DNA from: Acetobacteraceae bacterium
Lineage (GTDB): Bacteria; Pseudomonadota; Alphaproteobacteria; Acetobacterales; Acetobacteraceae
Assembly (NCBI GenBank): GCA_030044345.1
Contig: JASHVY010000168.1
Coordinates: forward strand, 1 to 15,252
Direction: 5' to 3'
Length of the DNA: 15,252 bases
The first letter of the stretch is position 1; each line of letters opens with the position of its first letter. The position numbers were made by a program, and so were the translations under genes. The notes under the pieces are model-generated. The model was given only the letters and a program-made list of their open reading frames with translations. It was not told the DNA's origin and searched no databases. Of the stretch, positions 14,741 to 15,252 are shown piece after piece.

Positions 14741-15252
14741 ATGACCGGCAAGAGCAATCGGAAGCGAGCCGAAATATCGGGGGCCGATACATCGGCGCCC
14801 GATCGCTTGCCTTCTCCGAACATGCTTCTCGACCGTCTCGGTCCGCTCACCGCGCTCGGCCGGGAAGCAACAAACATCCACACATTGCAGGACGCCGTCC
14901 GGAAGGCCTCCGGGGAGCCGCGCCTGGCCGGCGGGCCGGCTCTCGTCCGCCCCCCGGAGCTCGATGCCACATCCGCCGAACGCAGGCATGAGGCGGCCAA
15001 GCATCTCAAGCTCGGTGCCACTCTTCTCGCCGCCGGCAAGCCGCGCCAGGCGATCGCCGCGTTCCGCCAGGCGATTGCGCTGCGGCCCGGCTTTGCGCAG
15101 GTGCACGTCAACCTCGGCAATGCCTTGCGGGAACAGGGCCGGCTCGATGAGGCGGTGGCCGCCCACCGCCAGGCGCTGGCCCTGGACCCTGGGCAGGTCC
15201 CGGCCTGGAGCAACCTGGGGATCACGCTTCAGGACCAGGGCCGCCTCGACGA
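14741..15252 (+). CDS. Tetratricopeptide-repeat protein (5' part; continues past window)
   Basis: 170 codons are visible from ATG 14741, preceded by GGGAGGGAG at a spacing of about 10. ATG 14717, in frame eight codons earlier, lacks a ribosome site. Residues 1-80 are polar and uncharacterised, with no signal peptide. TPR units start at about 84 (EAAKHLKLGATLLAAGKPRQAIAAF), 118 and 152, each 34 residues with the W/L-G-Y/A-P pattern (for example HVNLGNALREQGRLDEAV). In polysaccharide loci such proteins often carry a C-terminal glycosyltransferase or sulfotransferase domain; that part, if any, lies beyond the window. The visible part supports only a TPR protein. It is transcribed away from the RgpF-like gene. 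Confidence 0.85.
   Translation, partial: MTGKSNRKRAEISGADTSAPDRLPSPNMLLDRLGPLTALGREATNIHTLQDAVRKASGEPRLAGGPALVRPPELDATSAERRHEAAKHLKLGATLLAAGKPRQAIAAFRQAIALRPGFAQVHVNLGNALREQGRLDEAVAAHRQALALDPGQVPAWSNLGITLQDQGRLD

Noticed and set aside
14350..15225. 291-codon minus-strand frame at the right end
   Set aside because: Mostly antisense to a clear TPR protein with a good ribosome site; its end only touches the start of the coiled-coil RgpF-like gene by chance.

Overview
This is a GC-rich bacterial window, most likely from an alphaproteobacterium. That placement rests on base composition, gene style and the mix of families; the genus cannot be fixed from the sequence. There are no rRNA, tRNA, CRISPR or transposase genes. 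The content is a cell-surface polysaccharide locus next to a pair of secreted low-complexity proteins and a sigma-54 activator.

Left part (1-2357). Two tandem minus-strand paralogs encode exported Gly/Asn/Ser-rich proteins; the left one runs off the window edge. Upstream of the pair lies a textbook -24/-12 (sigma-54) promoter on the minus strand at 1629-1644. It is backed by phased T-tracts and an inverted repeat (1731-1750) at the distance expected of an activator site. Facing away is a plus-strand sigma-54 activator gene (2358-3569) that has an AAA+ domain and a Fis-type HTH but no sensor or receiver domain. The simplest reading is that this activator drives the secreted-protein pair, and perhaps other genes of the locus.

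Middle (3570-9448). A sigma-70-like promoter (3710-3738) precedes a tightly packed six-gene plus-strand operon. In order: glucose-1-phosphate cytidylyltransferase (rfbF), an SDR epimerase/dehydratase, a dTDP-4-dehydrorhamnose 3,5-epimerase-like protein (rfbC type), a second SDR, and two RgpF (rhamnan synthesis F)-family proteins. The last five genes are joined by 4-11 nt overlaps. Together they look able to make a modified, CDP-activated deoxysugar and transfer it, but no classical CDP-glucose 4,6-dehydratase is present.

Right part (9449-15252). A separately spaced plus-strand gene encodes a 956-residue protein with three successive methyltransferase-like domains, one copy of a short FDxxYL..NPD repeat, a coiled coil and a C-terminal SWRLTAPLR motif. 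Convergent to it, a minus-strand gene encodes a 580-residue protein with a coiled coil, four copies of the same repeat at an exact 38-residue period, and a third RgpF-like domain. After a 387-bp divergent intergenic region with an 11-bp tandem repeat, a plus-strand TPR protein begins and leaves the window.

Main points for follow-up: the sigma-54 promoter/activator/secreted-paralog module, the repeat shared by two different enzyme architectures, the three-methyltransferase fusion, and the incomplete CDP-sugar pathway.
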